Position numbers and translations under genes: made by a program. Positions 34,610 through 42,742 of a stretch of 64,000 bases of DNA are shown piece by piece. The first letter of the stretch is position 1; the number at the start of each line of letters is the position of its first letter. The DNA lies in the NCBI RefSeq assembly GCF_000230975.2, contig NC_021172.1, forward strand, positions 1,178,001-1,242,000. Reading direction: 5' to 3'. The notes beneath the pieces were generated by a model that saw nothing but the letters and a program-made list of their open reading frames with translations, did not search any database and was not told the origin of the DNA. This DNA comes from Hyphomicrobium denitrificans 1NES1 (GTDB lineage: Bacteria; Pseudomonadota; Alphaproteobacteria; Rhizobiales; Hyphomicrobiaceae).

Positions 34610-37036
34610 ATGAGCGAAGATAAAAGGACCAGGGAAAAGGCTGTCGGCAAAGAACTGTTTCCGGTTCTGCCGCTGCGGGACATTGTCGTTTTCCCGTACA
34701 TGGTCGTGCCGCTTTTCGTCGGCCGCGAAAAATCCATCGCGGCTCTGGAAGAGGTCATGCGCGCCGACAAGCAGATCCTGCTTGCCGCGCAGAAGAACGC
34801 TGGCGACGACGATCCGTCCCCCGACGCGATCTACGAAATCGGAACGCTGGCGTCCGTGCTGCAGCTTCTGAAGCTTCCCGACGGAACCGTGAAGGTTCTG
34901 GTCGAAGGAAACACGCGCGCCAAGATCATCCGCTATACGGCGAATACTAGCTACTTCGAAGCTGAAGTCGAACGCGTGGCCGAGGTCCCTGGCGCCAAGG
35001 ACGAGCTCGAAGCGCTGGCGCGCTCGGTCGTGACGCAGTTCGAAAGCTACGTGAAGCTTAACAAGAAGGTCTCGCCCGAGGTTCTGAGCAACGTCGGGCA
35101 GATCGAGGATTATGCGAAGCTCGCCGACACGATCGCGTCGCATCTTGCGGTGAAGATTTCGGATAAGCAGGACGTCCTCGAGACCGCGAGCATCTCGGAG
35201 CGACTTGAGCGCGTTTATACGCTGATGGAAAGCGAGATCTCGGTCCTGCAGGTCGAGCGCAAGATCCGTTCACGCGTGAAGCGCCAGATGGAGAAAACGC
35301 AGCGCGAGTACTATCTGAATGAGCAGATGAAGGCCATTCAGAAGGAACTCGGCGACTCGGACGAGCGCGACGATATCTCGGAGTTCGAAGAGAAGATCGA
35401 GAATACGAAGCTGTCGAAGGAAGCCAAGGACAAGGCGCTGGCTGAGCTCAAGAAGCTCAAGCAGATGTCGCCGATGTCGGCTGAAGCGACGGTCGTGCGC
35501 AACTATCTCGACTGGCTCTTGTCGATCCCGTGGGGGATCAAGGGCAAGGTCAAGAAGGACATTGCCGAAGCGCAGACGATCCTCGACCAAGAGCACTATG
35601 GCCTCGAGAAGGTCAAGGAGCGCATCCTCGAGTATCTCGCCGTGCAGGCGCGCACCAACAAACTGAAAGGGCCGATCCTGTGCCTCGTCGGGCCTCCGGG
35701 CGTCGGCAAGACGTCGCTCGGCAAATCGATCGCGAACGCCACGGGACGCGAATTCGTTCGCATGTCGCTCGGCGGCGTGCGCGACGAAGCGGAGATCCGC
35801 GGTCATCGCCGGACCTATATCGGCTCGATGCCGGGCAAGGTCATTCAGTCGATGAAGAAGGCGAAGCGGACGAACCCGCTTTTTCTCTTGGACGAGATCG
35901 ACAAGATGGGCCAGGACTTCCGCGGCGATCCGGCAGCGGCGCTGCTCGAAGTCTTGGACCCGGAGCAGAATGCGACGTTCAACGATCATTACCTCGAGGT
36001 CGACTACGATCTTTCGAACGTGATGTTCGTGACGACGGCGAACACGCTCAATATCCCGCCCGCCTTGATGGACCGCATGGAGATCATTCGCCTTGCGGGC
36101 TACACGGAGGACGAGAAGCTTGAGATCGCGAAACGCCATCTGATCCCCGAGCAGGTGACGGCGCACGGCCTGGAGCCGGACGAGTGGACGGTCGAGAACG
36201 GCGCTCTCAAGGAAGTTATTCGCCGATACACGCGCGAAGCGGGCGTCCGTTCGCTCGAACGCGAGATTGCAAAGCTCGCGCGCAAGGCGGTGAAGGAAAT
36301 CCTGACGTCGTCAAAATCGTCGATCGTCGTCACGGCGGAGAACGTCCATGATTTCCTCGGTGTGCCGAAGTATCGCTACGGCGAAGCCGAACTCGAGGAT
36401 CAGGTTGGTATCGTTACGGGTCTTGCCTGGACTGAGGTCGGCGGCGAGCTGCTGACGGTCGAAGGCGTCATGATGCCCGGGAAGGGCCGCATGACGGTGA
36501 CGGGCAACCTGCGCGATGTGATGAAGGAGTCGATCCAGGCTGCGAACGCTTACGTGCGCTCGCACTCGGTCGATTTCGGAATTCACCCGTCGCTGTTCGA
36601 GAAGCGCGACATCCACGTGCACGTGCCGGAAGGCGCGACGCCGAAGGATGGGCCTTCCGCCGGCATCGCCATGACGACGGCCATCATCTCCGTGCTCACC
36701 GGAATTCCCGTTCGGAAGGATGTGGCAATGACGGGCGAGATCACGTTGCGCGGCCGGGTGCTGCCGATCGGCGGTCTCAAGGAGAAGCTCCTTGCAGCGC
36801 TGCGCGGCGGCATCAAAACGGTCATCATCCCGGAAGAGAACGCCAAGGATCTGGCGGAGATTCCGAACGAGGTGCAGACCAAGATGGACATCATTCCGGT
36901 TTCAAAACTGGAAGAGGTTCTGAAGATTGCGCTCATCAGGATGCCGGAGTCGATCACTTGGGATGAAGTCGCGGAGGCGGAAGCTCTCGAGGCGAAAGAC
37001 GCGGATAAAACAGGATCGCGCATCACGGCGCATTGA
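34610..37036 (+). CDS. lon: ATP-dependent protease La
   Basis: 808 residues. Order: N-terminal substrate-recognition LON domain ([23 protein letters not shown]), helical linker, AAA+ module with Walker [14 protein letters not shown] and Walker [11 protein letters not shown]. The C-terminal serine protease has the Ser-Lys dyad: Ser in [11 protein letters not shown] and Lys in [12 protein letters not shown]. It degrades misfolded and regulatory proteins. Own promoter with RpoH features upstream; strong terminator downstream. Confidence 0.98.
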   Translation: MSEDKRTREKAVGKELFPVLPLRDIVVFPYMVVPLFVGREKSIAALEEVMRADKQILLAAQKNAGDDDPSPDAIYEIGTLASVLQLLKLPDGTVKVLVEGNTRAKIIRYTANTSYFEAEVERVAEVPGAKDELEALARSVVTQFESYVKLNKKVSPEVLSNVGQIEDYAKLADTIASHLAVKISDKQDVLETASISERLERVYTLMESEISVLQVERKIRSRVKRQMEKTQREYYLNEQMKAIQKELGDSDERDDISEFEEKIENTKLSKEAKDKALAELKKLKQMSPMSAEATVVRNYLDWLLSIPWGIKGKVKKDIAEAQTILDQEHYGLEKVKERILEYLAVQARTNKLKGPILCLVGPPGVGKTSLGKSIANATGREFVRMSLGGVRDEAEIRGHRRTYIGSMPGKVIQSMKKAKRTNPLFLLDEIDKMGQDFRGDPAAALLEVLDPEQNATFNDHYLEVDYDLSNVMFVTTANTLNIPPALMDRMEIIRLAGYTEDEKLEIAKRHLIPEQVTAHGLEPDEWTVENGALKEVIRRYTREAGVRSLEREIAKLARKAVKEILTSSKSSIVVTAENVHDFLGVPKYRYGEAELEDQVGIVTGLAWTEVGGELLTVEGVMMPGKGRMTVTGNLRDVMKESIQAANAYVRSHSVDFGIHPSLFEKRDIHVHVPEGATPKDGPSAGIAMTTAIISVLTGIPVRKDVAMTGEITLRGRVLPIGGLKEKLLAALRGGIKTVIIPEENAKDLAEIPNEVQTKMDIIPVSKLEEVLKIALIRMPESITWDEVAEAEALEAKDADKTGSRITAH

Positions 37037-37070
37037 GTTCTTGCCGGATGCGATGTTGGACTTGGTTATC

Positions 37071-37102
37071 GCCCCTGTGCGGCAAACGCGCAGGGGCCTT
37101 TA
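37071..37102 (+). terminator. Intrinsic terminator of lon
   Basis: GCCCCTGTGCG and CGCGCAGGGGC form an 11-bp stem (one G-U) with loop GCAAA, followed by CTTTAATTAT. It starts 35 bases after the lon stop. Confidence 0.85.
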
Positions 37103-37161
37103 ATTATGTTAACCGCGAGCATTTTGATGCGCTTTTGTCCGGAAATACGGGCGTTTTCCGC

Positions 37162-37190
37162 TTGACGGACGTAGGGATTGGGCGCTTCTA
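37162..37190 (+). promoter_or_regulatory. Housekeeping-type promoter for hup
   Basis: cTTGACG (-35, 37162-37167), 17-base spacer, CTTCTA (-10, 37185-37190). The CTTGAC hexamer is the alphaproteobacterial sigma-70 consensus; the -10 is a moderate match. It is about 95 bases before the HU start. Confidence 0.55.
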
Positions 37191-37284
37191 CCGGGCCATG
37201 CACGGTCGATAACTCCCCCATGGCGGCCGTCCCGGGCTTTCAGCCCGATGCAAACTCAATCTCCGACACTAGAGGACTTATGAG

Positions 37285-37557
37285 ATGAGCAAGAAAGATT
37301 TAATCGATGCCGTCGCGAGAGACTGCGAGCTGACCAAAGAAAAAGCCAGCGGCGTCGTCGATGCTGTACTCGCGCATATTCGCGAGGCCATGAAGGAAGG
37401 CCATGAAGTGCGTATTCCAGATTTCGGCACGTTCAAAGTCGCTGCCCGCAAGGCGCGCGAGGGTCGTAACCCGGCGACCGGCATGACGATCCAGATCCCT
37501 GCGTCGCGCGTGCCAAAGTTCACGCCCGCGAAGGGTTTGAAAGACGCTTTGAACTAA
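37285..37557 (+). CDS. hup: DNA-binding protein HU
   Basis: 90 residues, the standard HU length. N-terminal MSKKDLIDAVARDCELTKEKASGVVDAVL, then the family core FGTFKVAARKAREGRNPATGMTIQIPASRVPKFTPAKGLKDALN with the DNA-bending RNPATG arm (the Pro at its tip is the intercalating residue). It compacts the nucleoid and supports many DNA transactions. hup after lon is the conserved order in proteobacteria. Own promoter and terminator. Confidence 0.97.
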   Translation: MSKKDLIDAVARDCELTKEKASGVVDAVLAHIREAMKEGHEVRIPDFGTFKVAARKAREGRNPATGMTIQIPASRVPKFTPAKGLKDALN

Positions 37558-37579
37558 AGCGTCCACCGTCGGAATTTTG

Positions 37580-37608
37580 AGGCGTGCCGCCATGTGGCGC
37601 GCCTTTTT
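37580..37608 (+). terminator. Intrinsic terminator of hup
   Basis: GGCGTGCC and GGCGCGCC pair as an 8-bp stem (one G-U, plus an A-T at the base) around a 7-base loop, followed by TTTTT. It begins 23 bases after the HU stop. Confidence 0.88.
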
Positions 37609-37659
37609 GTTCGTGAGCAAGCGGACGTACAGGCCCAACGGGCGAGAGCCGACGAGGCG

Positions 37660-38057
37660 TCAGCGCTGGGGTGTCGAACGTTCCGATGTCGTCTGCGCCT
37701 TCGGCGTAATCCTGAAGTTCGCCGAGACGCGGATGTTTATGCCGTCAGATTGCTGTGCGTAGGCGCGTTGAGGCTGGCTCGATACGTTGACGCTACTGAG
37801 GCTGCAGGTCTCGGCAATCGTCGCCGGCAGTTCGCGCACTCCCGTCCAGCCATGTCGTAGGCTTGTCGGCGGCCGCGCTCCGAGGCGTTCTGGGCGGCGT
37901 CCGTTCCGCCGTCTGCCGGCAGGGTGAACGTATAATTGACCGATACGGTCACTGTCTGATTGCGCTTGTTATCGACACCATACGGGTCCGTATGGGCATT
38001 GACGAAAAGCAACGCAAGCATTGCTGCCGCACCAGATCCAATTTTGCCAGTTGCCAT
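37660..38057 (-). pseudogene. Frameshifted exported-protein gene
   Basis: From ATG 38057 the frame gives an N-terminal hydrophobic signal (GSGAAAMLALLFVNA) and NQTVTVSVNYTFTLP, then RRQAYDMAGRECA. After this it turns Arg/Pro/Ser-rich and runs to a stop near 37737. In the +1 frame from about 37833 the sequence ELPATIAETCSLSSVNVSSQ continues sensibly, including a GINIRVSANFRITPK strand mirroring the N-terminal one, and ends at 37660. Restoring one G near 37833-37838 (GCGGAAC for GCGAAC) joins both halves into a protein of about 131 residues. Either a real mutation or a sequencing error; function unknown. Confidence 0.7.
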
Positions 38058-38100
38058 TGTGGATGCCTTCTTCGTCAGGTCGAGGTCAGAATAGCAAAGC

Positions 38101-38120
38101 CGGAACTTACGTATGTTCCG
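38101..38120. promoter_or_regulatory. Near-perfect palindrome upstream of the frameshifted gene
   Basis: CGGAAC-N8-GTTCCG with ACGT at the centre; 18 of 20 positions are symmetric. It is 43 bases before the start codon at 38057. It shares GGAAC/GTTCC arms with the TGTTCC-N4-GGAACA sites but in the opposite order and with different spacing, so it is not counted as one of them. Confidence 0.4.
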
Positions 38121-38274
38121 TTTGTCGGGTAATTTCGCGTTGGCGGTTAATCAGAAGGAAATGGCGCTCGCGTTAGCGCTGCAGGCTATACGTCGCGGGC
38201 TCAATCGCCGATGACATGTGCGAGACCATCTTGCGGGTCTGACTGTTGCTGCATAGAAGATCACTTGTGGTGTT

Positions 38275-38349
38275 GGGCGGTTAGCTCAGTGGTAGAGCGC
38301 CTCGTTTACACCGAGGATGTCGGGAGTTCGACCCTCTCACCGCCCACCA
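38275..38349 (+). tRNA. tRNA-Val (anticodon UAC)
   Basis: 75 bases with encoded CCA. Acceptor GGGCGGT/ACCGCCC; anticodon stem CCTCG...CGAGG around TTTACAC gives UAC (Val). GTTCGAC T-loop present. Confidence 0.97.
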
Positions 38350-38439
38350 TTTCTGCTGGTTCTTGAGACTCCGCTTCGCGGAGCTGGCCGCAAGGACGGC
38401 CCTGTTGAATCACCTGTGTTCGCCGGAGGAAGCGCCGTC

Positions 38440-38943
38440 ATGGCCGTCTCGATGTACGCCATCGCCATTCCGACCTTTCAGAAGCAGCTCGCTTCGCTGG
38501 AAGCCATTCTCGACAAGGCTGCCGAGTACGCGGCGGCGAAGAAGATCGATTTCGCGGTTCTGCTCGCGGCTCGGCTCTATCCGGATATGTTCAATCTGAC
38601 TCGGCAAGTGCAGTTGGCGACGGACTTCGCAAAGGCCGCGCCGGCGCGGTTGGCGGGACTCGACGTTCCGAGTTTCCCTGATACGGAGACGACGTTACCG
38701 GAATTGAAGGAGCGCTTGGCCAGAACCCAGGCGCTGCTTGCGAGCTACAAGCCCGAACAGCTCAACGGCTCCGAGGCGAAGCAGCTGACGTTGAAGCTCG
38801 GCGGTCAGGAGGTCACCCTCACGGGACAGGACTACCTGCTGCACGTTGCGCTTCCCAACTTCTATTTCCATTGCGCCACGGCTTATGGAATCCTGCGGCA
38901 TAACGGCCTTGAGATCGGCAAGCGCGATTTCGTCCGCAGATAG
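38440..38943 (+). CDS. DUF1993 domain protein
   Basis: 167 residues, soluble and helical. It begins MAVSMYAIAIPTFQKQLASLEAILDKAAEYAAAKKID and continues AARLYPDMFNLTRQVQLATDFAK; the C-terminus has LPNFYFHCATAYGILRHNGLEIGKRDFV. These are the hallmarks of DUF1993, a family related to DinB-like four-helix bundles; the late F-H-x-x-T-A-Y-x-I-L-R-H holds the His residues. No activity is established for the family. CGGAGGA lies before ATG 38440. It sits between tRNA-Val and tRNA-Asp. Confidence 0.9.
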   Translation: MAVSMYAIAIPTFQKQLASLEAILDKAAEYAAAKKIDFAVLLAARLYPDMFNLTRQVQLATDFAKAAPARLAGLDVPSFPDTETTLPELKERLARTQALLASYKPEQLNGSEAKQLTLKLGGQEVTLTGQDYLLHVALPNFYFHCATAYGILRHNGLEIGKRDFVRR

Positions 38944-39062
38944 ATGCCGCCTGGCTGGCGATTGTCGCCCGCTGCCGCGAACAGCGGCTTGACGCCCGCG
39001 CGGGCATCACGTATTCGGACGCTGTGACGACGGGCGCTTCGGCGCCCGTGGCTTTCTGGATT

Positions 39063-39139
39063 GCGGGAGTAGCTCAGTTGGTTAGAGCGCCGCCCTGTCA
39101 CGGCGGAGGCCGCGGGTTCAAGTCCCGTCTCTCGCGCCA
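39063..39139 (+). tRNA. tRNA-Asp (anticodon GUC)
   Basis: 77 bases with encoded CCA. Acceptor GCGGGAG pairs with CTCTCGC (one G-U). Anticodon stem CCGCC...GGCGG around CTGTCAC gives GUC (Asp). GGTTCAAGTCC T-loop present. Confidence 0.97.
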
Positions 39140-39283
39140 CACCATCAGCGGCTGAGCGAATTATGTCGCTCGCAGACGATGCTGCCGGATTTTCCTCTCA
39201 AGGTTTCAGGCACCGGCGCCGAGGTTTCCGCGATCCATAGCGTGGGTTTTCTCGCCACGTCAGTCTAGGGACCGCGCTTTATC

Positions 39284-41146
39284 TCACTCAAGTTTGGACC
39301 GGCAGACCTCAAGCGCCTTGCCCACGTCCGCAGCCGGAACCGGCTTGCTGAAATAAAATCCCTGGAGCTCGTTGCAGCCGGCAGCGGTGACCGTTTGGGC
39401 CTGATCGAGCGTCTCGATGCCCTCTGCGACTGTACTGATTTGCATTTGCTTACCGAGGCCGGCGACAGCCTGTATGATCGCCTCGCAGTCTTTTCGCTTT
39501 CCGATATCGAGATCGCGGACGAAGCTGCGATCGATTTTAATTTTGTCGAAGGGGAAGCTGCGCAGATAGCTCAGCGACGCATAGGCTGTCCCGAAGTCGT
39601 CAAGAGCGATGCGAACGCCTAGAGCACGCAGGTTGTGCAAAATTGCGCGTGTATTGATTTCGTCGCGTAGAAGCACGCCTTCAGTGATTTCCAACTCAAG
39701 CCGATGCGGCGCAAGTCCTGACAGCGTCAGCGCATTGACGACGGCTTGGTAGAGGTTGCCCCTTTCGAACTGGATCGGAGACAGATTAACCGACACTCTG
39801 ATCGTATCGGGCCAACAGGTCGCCTCTTCGCAGGCACGGCGCAATGCCCACTCGCCGATTTCCACGATCAGCCCGGTTTCTTCGGCGATCGGGACAAAGT
39901 CGACCGGCGGGATTAAGCCCCGAACCGGATGGTGCCATCGCAACAGCGCTTCGAAGGCAATGACTTCTCGGTGGCCCGTGTCGACGAGAGGTTGATAATG
40001 AAGGTCCAGTTGATGTTGATCGAGGGCGCCTCGCAAGTCGATCTGCAGCTCGTAGCGGGAATTTACGTCATCTGCGATATCGGGATCGTACAGGAATGCA
40101 TTTCCCTTGCCGTTTGCTTTCGCTTTGTAGAGTGCGAGATCGGCTGCCTTGAGAAGTTGTTCCGCCGTTTGACCATGAAGGGGTGCAAACGCAATTCCAA
40201 TACTTGCGCTGCAAGAAACTTGCTGCCCGCCGAGATTATGAGGCTTGCAGATTTCCTTGAGCAGGCGCTGGGCCATGCGTTCGGCATCGGCCTTCTTGGC
40301 AACACGGGAGGAGGCCTGCAAAACCGCAAATTCGTCTCCCCCAAGCCGGGCCACGATATCATTTTTTCGTACGGCGCGCTGAAGGCTCCTGGCAACGCTC
40401 TTCAGAAGTGCGTCGCCCACAGGATGTCCAAGGGTATCGTTGACGGACTTGAATCCATCCAAATCGATCCAGTGCAGCGTCAGTCCATGATTAGGACCTA
40501 AATTTTTCAGCGCATCATCGAGAGCTTCGTGGAATTGCAGGCGATTGGCAATTTCGGTCAGCGGATCGTGACGCGCCAGCCAATGAATTTTCTGCTCGGC
40601 CTGGCGGCGTTCAGTGATGTCTTCTTGAATATCCACCCAGCCGCCGCCTTCGAGCGGCCGATTGGTGACGAGGACGACGCGGCCGCTTTTGAGGTGCTGC
40701 GTGTGCGAAAAAGTCTCGCCGCGAGCAAGTGCGGCTATATGCTGGTTTATCCACGCCCGCTGCTTTTTGCGTTCCTTAGGGTTATCCAGTCCTGTTTCCC
40801 GTTTGACGTGATTGCGCACCAACTCGGCAAGGGACGTCCCGGGTCGGGTCAAGTGCTCGGGAAGCTCATAGATTTCTTCATACGTCTTGTTGCAAACGAT
40901 CAGGCGTTGATTGGCGTCGAACATCGACAAACCGCGCGCCATGTTATTGAGCGCAAGCTCCAGGCAGCGATTAAGCTGGCTTAGCTGTTCGCCGTTGCCT
41001 TGTTTTATGGGCTGCAAAGGAGGTTTAGACGATGCCCGGGCGCGATTAGCTTTGGATCGCTCTTTCTGAATCCGCCGATCTGTCGATTTTCCAGATCGCG
41101 AAACGTTCGGACGTTGTTTTGCGCTCTTCTTGGCGTTTGCAACCAT
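39284..41146 (-). CDS. PAS-GGDEF-EAL cyclic-di-GMP signalling protein
   Basis: 620 residues, no membrane helices. A basic N-terminus (about 45 residues) is followed by a PAS-like sensor (residues about 60-180: LALNNMARGLSMFDANQRLIVCNKTYEEIYELP, ending DITERRQAEQ). The GGDEF domain has RLGGDEFAVLQ intact. The EAL domain has EALLRWHHP, ALDDFGTAYASLSYLRSFPFDKIKID and AEGIET, all expected catalytic positions. It may both make and degrade c-di-GMP. Single gene with a long upstream region. The PAS ligand is unknown. Confidence 0.95.
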   Translation of the reverse strand: MVANAKKSAKQRPNVSRSGKSTDRRIQKERSKANRARASSKPPLQPIKQGNGEQLSQLNRCLELALNNMARGLSMFDANQRLIVCNKTYEEIYELPEHLTRPGTSLAELVRNHVKRETGLDNPKERKKQRAWINQHIAALARGETFSHTQHLKSGRVVLVTNRPLEGGGWVDIQEDITERRQAEQKIHWLARHDPLTEIANRLQFHEALDDALKNLGPNHGLTLHWIDLDGFKSVNDTLGHPVGDALLKSVARSLQRAVRKNDIVARLGGDEFAVLQASSRVAKKADAERMAQRLLKEICKPHNLGGQQVSCSASIGIAFAPLHGQTAEQLLKAADLALYKAKANGKGNAFLYDPDIADDVNSRYELQIDLRGALDQHQLDLHYQPLVDTGHREVIAFEALLRWHHPVRGLIPPVDFVPIAEETGLIVEIGEWALRRACEEATCWPDTIRVSVNLSPIQFERGNLYQAVVNALTLSGLAPHRLELEITEGVLLRDEINTRAILHNLRALGVRIALDDFGTAYASLSYLRSFPFDKIKIDRSFVRDLDIGKRKDCEAIIQAVAGLGKQMQISTVAEGIETLDQAQTVTAAGCNELQGFYFSKPVPAADVGKALEVCRSKLE

Positions 41147-41724
41147 TTTTTATTTTCCACTCGCACTAAAGTTGGTGGTCTCTGATAATGCGCAATCTGT
41201 AAGCTAGTGATTAAAAATGCAGGGTTTTTTGTAATTTCTTTTCAACTTTAAAGGGTATTTCAATTTTTATTGCGTCGCAAAATAACGAAATGGACCAATA
41301 CCAATTACAGAGATACGGAGAGAATCGAGTTTCGAAGCTCGGCGAAGCGAGACCTTCTTCAGGTCAAAATTTCAAAAGTGCTGCTTTGGCGTTTCAGGGT
41401 CGCGACAAGCGCTTTCGCCGCGGCATGGTCATTTCGCGAATCTGGGCGGTGGCTTCCGCTATCTTCCGGCTCCGATGAACATGGACCTTTAGAAGCGCAT
41501 TAGAATATTCACGCCACTATATCGCAATTCTGCCGAACATTGTGCGCCGCAGCAGATACGGCCGACGCTCCAGGTGTCGGGCGCTCGCAATCTTCGGAAG
41601 TGTTCCCGAGGGAACAATCTTTTTTCTGTAAATCTGTTGTCATGGCCGCACGAACGTCAGTGTGCTACTTTTTTTCTGGCTCCTGATCTTCGAAGTTCGA
41701 TTTCGTATCATCAGAGGCGTTGCG
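41147..41724. other. Divergent intergenic region between the GGDEF-EAL and FecR-domain genes
   Basis: 578 bases, noticeably AT-richer (long A and T runs at 41200-41270) than the surroundings. It must carry the promoters of both divergent genes and holds a perfect operator candidate at 41601-41616. Short open frames here have no ribosome sites and are not reported as genes. Confidence 0.6.
41601..41616. promoter_or_regulatory. Palindromic operator candidate (site 5)
   Basis: TGTTCC-CGAG-GGAACA, both half-sites perfect, 109 bases before the FecR-domain start codon and 13 kb away from the other four copies. A T-run follows it. Confidence 0.65.
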
Positions 41725-42738
41725 ATGGCCGGCTGCGCATTCATGAAACCTCTGCTCGTTTCCTCCTTCGTCTTGAGTGGCTTTTTGCTGCCCGTTGCAG
41801 GTGCCGCGCACGCGGCATCGGGTGACAGGATCGGTGAATCCGTCGTCATAACGAACGTCGTCATGGCCGATTTTGCCGAAAAGCAGCGGAAGCTCGCCAA
41901 GGGAGACGATGTCCGTCAAGATGAAACGATAGAAGTCAACACGAACGCTCAAGGCGAATTCAGACTGGACGACGATACGAAGCTTGCACTCGGTCCGGGA
42001 TCGCGTCTTGTCCTCGATAAGTTTGTCTACGATAGCGACAAGAAGATGGGCTCGATCGTCATCAATATGATGAAGGGCGCATTTCGCTTCATCACCGGCG
42101 TTGCAGTCAAGCCGACTTATGTGATCAATACACCCAATGCGTCGATCACGGTGCGCGGGACGGTTTTCGATGTCTATATTCTACCGGATCGTTCGGTTTG
42201 GGTCCTTCTGCATGAAGGCGCGCTTGAAGCGACCGGCAAGAGGAACGTCTGTCATGTCCTCGATCAGCCGGGGCAGTTGATTCGTATTTCCGAAGATGGG
42301 ACGGTGGCAAGGCCGGTGAATTGGTCTGAGCTTCCGGATAACCAAGCGGTTGCCTTCGACACGGCGTTTCCTTTCGTCACGAACACGCCTGCGATCGATC
42401 CCAATCCGCTTCTGACGCGCGCTGCGATCATCGAAGGTGCATTTCCGCCTTCACAGGAAAAGGCTTGTATCAATCCGCATCCGCGCTTCGGTGTGAAGAA
42501 GGCGGACACTGGGCCTCGCAAGGCGGTGCCCCCCGCAAGGAAAAGCAAGGTGGTTCAGAAGCCGACAAAGCCGAAGCGAACTGCGAGCCGTCCGAAGAAC
42601 GACGACGACGGCTGGGGTAACGGCATTCGCGGCATGGACATCGTTATCGGCGGCGGTGGCATGCGCGGGTTCCCGGGAGGATATGGCGGCCGACGACCGT
42701 CTGGCAGTCGAGGGTCACTGACCCAGCAGCCCCGGTGA
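41725..42738 (+). CDS. FecR-domain exported protein
   Basis: About 337 residues. Signal peptide (MAGCAFMKPLLVSSFVLSGFLLPVAGAAHA), then a FecR domain (EIEV-like DETIEVNTNAQGEFRLDDDTKLALGPGSRLVLDKF, IVINMMKGAFRFITG, INTPNASITVRGTVFDVYI). The C-terminal part is basic and Pro/Gly-rich (KADTGPRKAVPPARKSKVV, ending GGGGMRGFPGGYGGRR). FecR-domain proteins of this standalone type often accompany CHASE2 cyclases, as here, converging with a 4-base gap. GAGG 8 bases before ATG 41725. It may anchor to the envelope; function unknown. Confidence 0.88.
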   Translation: MAGCAFMKPLLVSSFVLSGFLLPVAGAAHAASGDRIGESVVITNVVMADFAEKQRKLAKGDDVRQDETIEVNTNAQGEFRLDDDTKLALGPGSRLVLDKFVYDSDKKMGSIVINMMKGAFRFITGVAVKPTYVINTPNASITVRGTVFDVYILPDRSVWVLLHEGALEATGKRNVCHVLDQPGQLIRISEDGTVARPVNWSELPDNQAVAFDTAFPFVTNTPAIDPNPLLTRAAIIEGAFPPSQEKACINPHPRFGVKKADTGPRKAVPPARKSKVVQKPTKPKRTASRPKNDDDGWGNGIRGMDIVIGGGGMRGFPGGYGGRRPSGSRGSLTQQPR

Positions 42739-42742
42739 TTGT

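Noticed and set aside
41270..41503. 77-residue plus-strand frame upstream of the FecR gene
   Set aside because: Basic, Trp/Arg-rich shadow-like composition, no ribosome site, and overlapping the regulatory region.
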